Assembly: GCA_017415945.1 (NCBI GenBank)
Contig: JAFQDR010000215.1
Span: 1-6,363 of the forward strand
Origin: Oscillospiraceae bacterium
Lineage (GTDB): Bacteria > Bacillota_A > Clostridia > Oscillospirales > Oscillospiraceae
Length of the DNA: 6,363 nucleotides
Direction of reading: 5' to 3'
Part shown: positions 6,232-6,363 of the stretch, piece after piece
Layout of the letters: each line of letters begins with the position of its first letter
Position numbering within the stretch: position 1 is the first letter of the stretch
Notes under the pieces: generated by a model
Databases searched by the model: none
What the model saw: only the letters and a program-made list of their open reading frames with translations
What the model was told of the DNA's origin: nothing
Position numbers and translations under genes: made by a program

Positions 6232-6363
6232 ATAATACAGACTGGTTTCTTGGGGTGTATGTAAGCTTGGTCGAGTTCACGAAGCTGCCTTGATTGTGAT
6301 TAGCTGCGGCCCAAAAACGGTCTAAAAAATGTGCACTTACTTATCTAAATTTTACCACTGTCA
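6232..6363. other. Broken Rhs core edge and unrecognised flank
   Basis: On the - strand the codons just upstream of 6231 (ETSLYYL) still match the Rhs core motif ETGLYYLQSRYYDP, so the homology extends to about 6249. Beyond this, one base appears to be missing near 6252-6256: in another frame the preceding bases read AYIHP, which weakly resembles the usual GYIYD. The frame is closed by TGA at 6277-6279. From about 6270 to the window end I recognise neither Rhs repeats nor any other gene. A + strand frame reading SWGVCKLGRVHEAALIVISC and ending in TAA near 6325 is open, but I cannot assign it to a family. Confidence 0.45.

Noticed and set aside
1..6363. tRNA or rRNA genes, CRISPR arrays, riboswitches.
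   Set aside because: No cloverleaf-like segments, regularly spaced repeats or long structured leaders were seen. The only clear hairpins are the two terminators.

Overview
The window looks like chromosomal DNA from a gut Firmicute of the Clostridia class, possibly Oscillospiraceae/Ruminococcaceae. This placement is an inference from three things: the Firmicutes-type hexuronate genes, the strong GGAGG ribosome binding sites, and a recombinase fragment resembling those of clostridial Tn4451/Tn5397-type elements. The window joins a conserved metabolic/housekeeping part (about 1-4484) to a rearranged accessory part (about 4485-6363).

Left part, all on the + strand. The 3' portion of a mannitol-dehydrogenase-family fructuronate reductase gene (uxuB-like; its 5' end lies outside the window) is followed after 2 bases by a complete glucuronate isomerase gene (uxaC). 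The two enzymes catalyse consecutive steps, glucuronate to fructuronate to mannonate, and form an operon that ends in a strong intrinsic terminator at 2615-2643. A separate promoter (TTGAAT, 17 bases, GATAAT with an extended -10 TG) then drives a 591-residue Uup-type ABC-F ATPase gene.

Right part, all on the - strand. The first 91 codons of a large serine recombinase gene point towards the ABC-F gene and break off at the base next to its stop codon, so this is a deletion or rearrangement scar. A 174-base intergenic region holds a possible recombinase promoter and a convincing - strand terminator. That terminator closes a two-gene unit: an Rhs-type C-terminal fragment ending in a GIY-YIG-like nuclease domain, followed 13 bases later by an AT-rich gene for a likely immunity protein. 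The Rhs core that should precede the toxin tip is missing. Only the last core motif remains, its reading frame closes at 6277-6279, and the sequence beyond about 6270 is not recognisable.

Overall, the metabolic genes look intact and ordinary. The accessory side looks like a decayed mobile or polymorphic-toxin locus in which an orphan toxin tip and its putative immunity gene survive next to a truncated recombinase.
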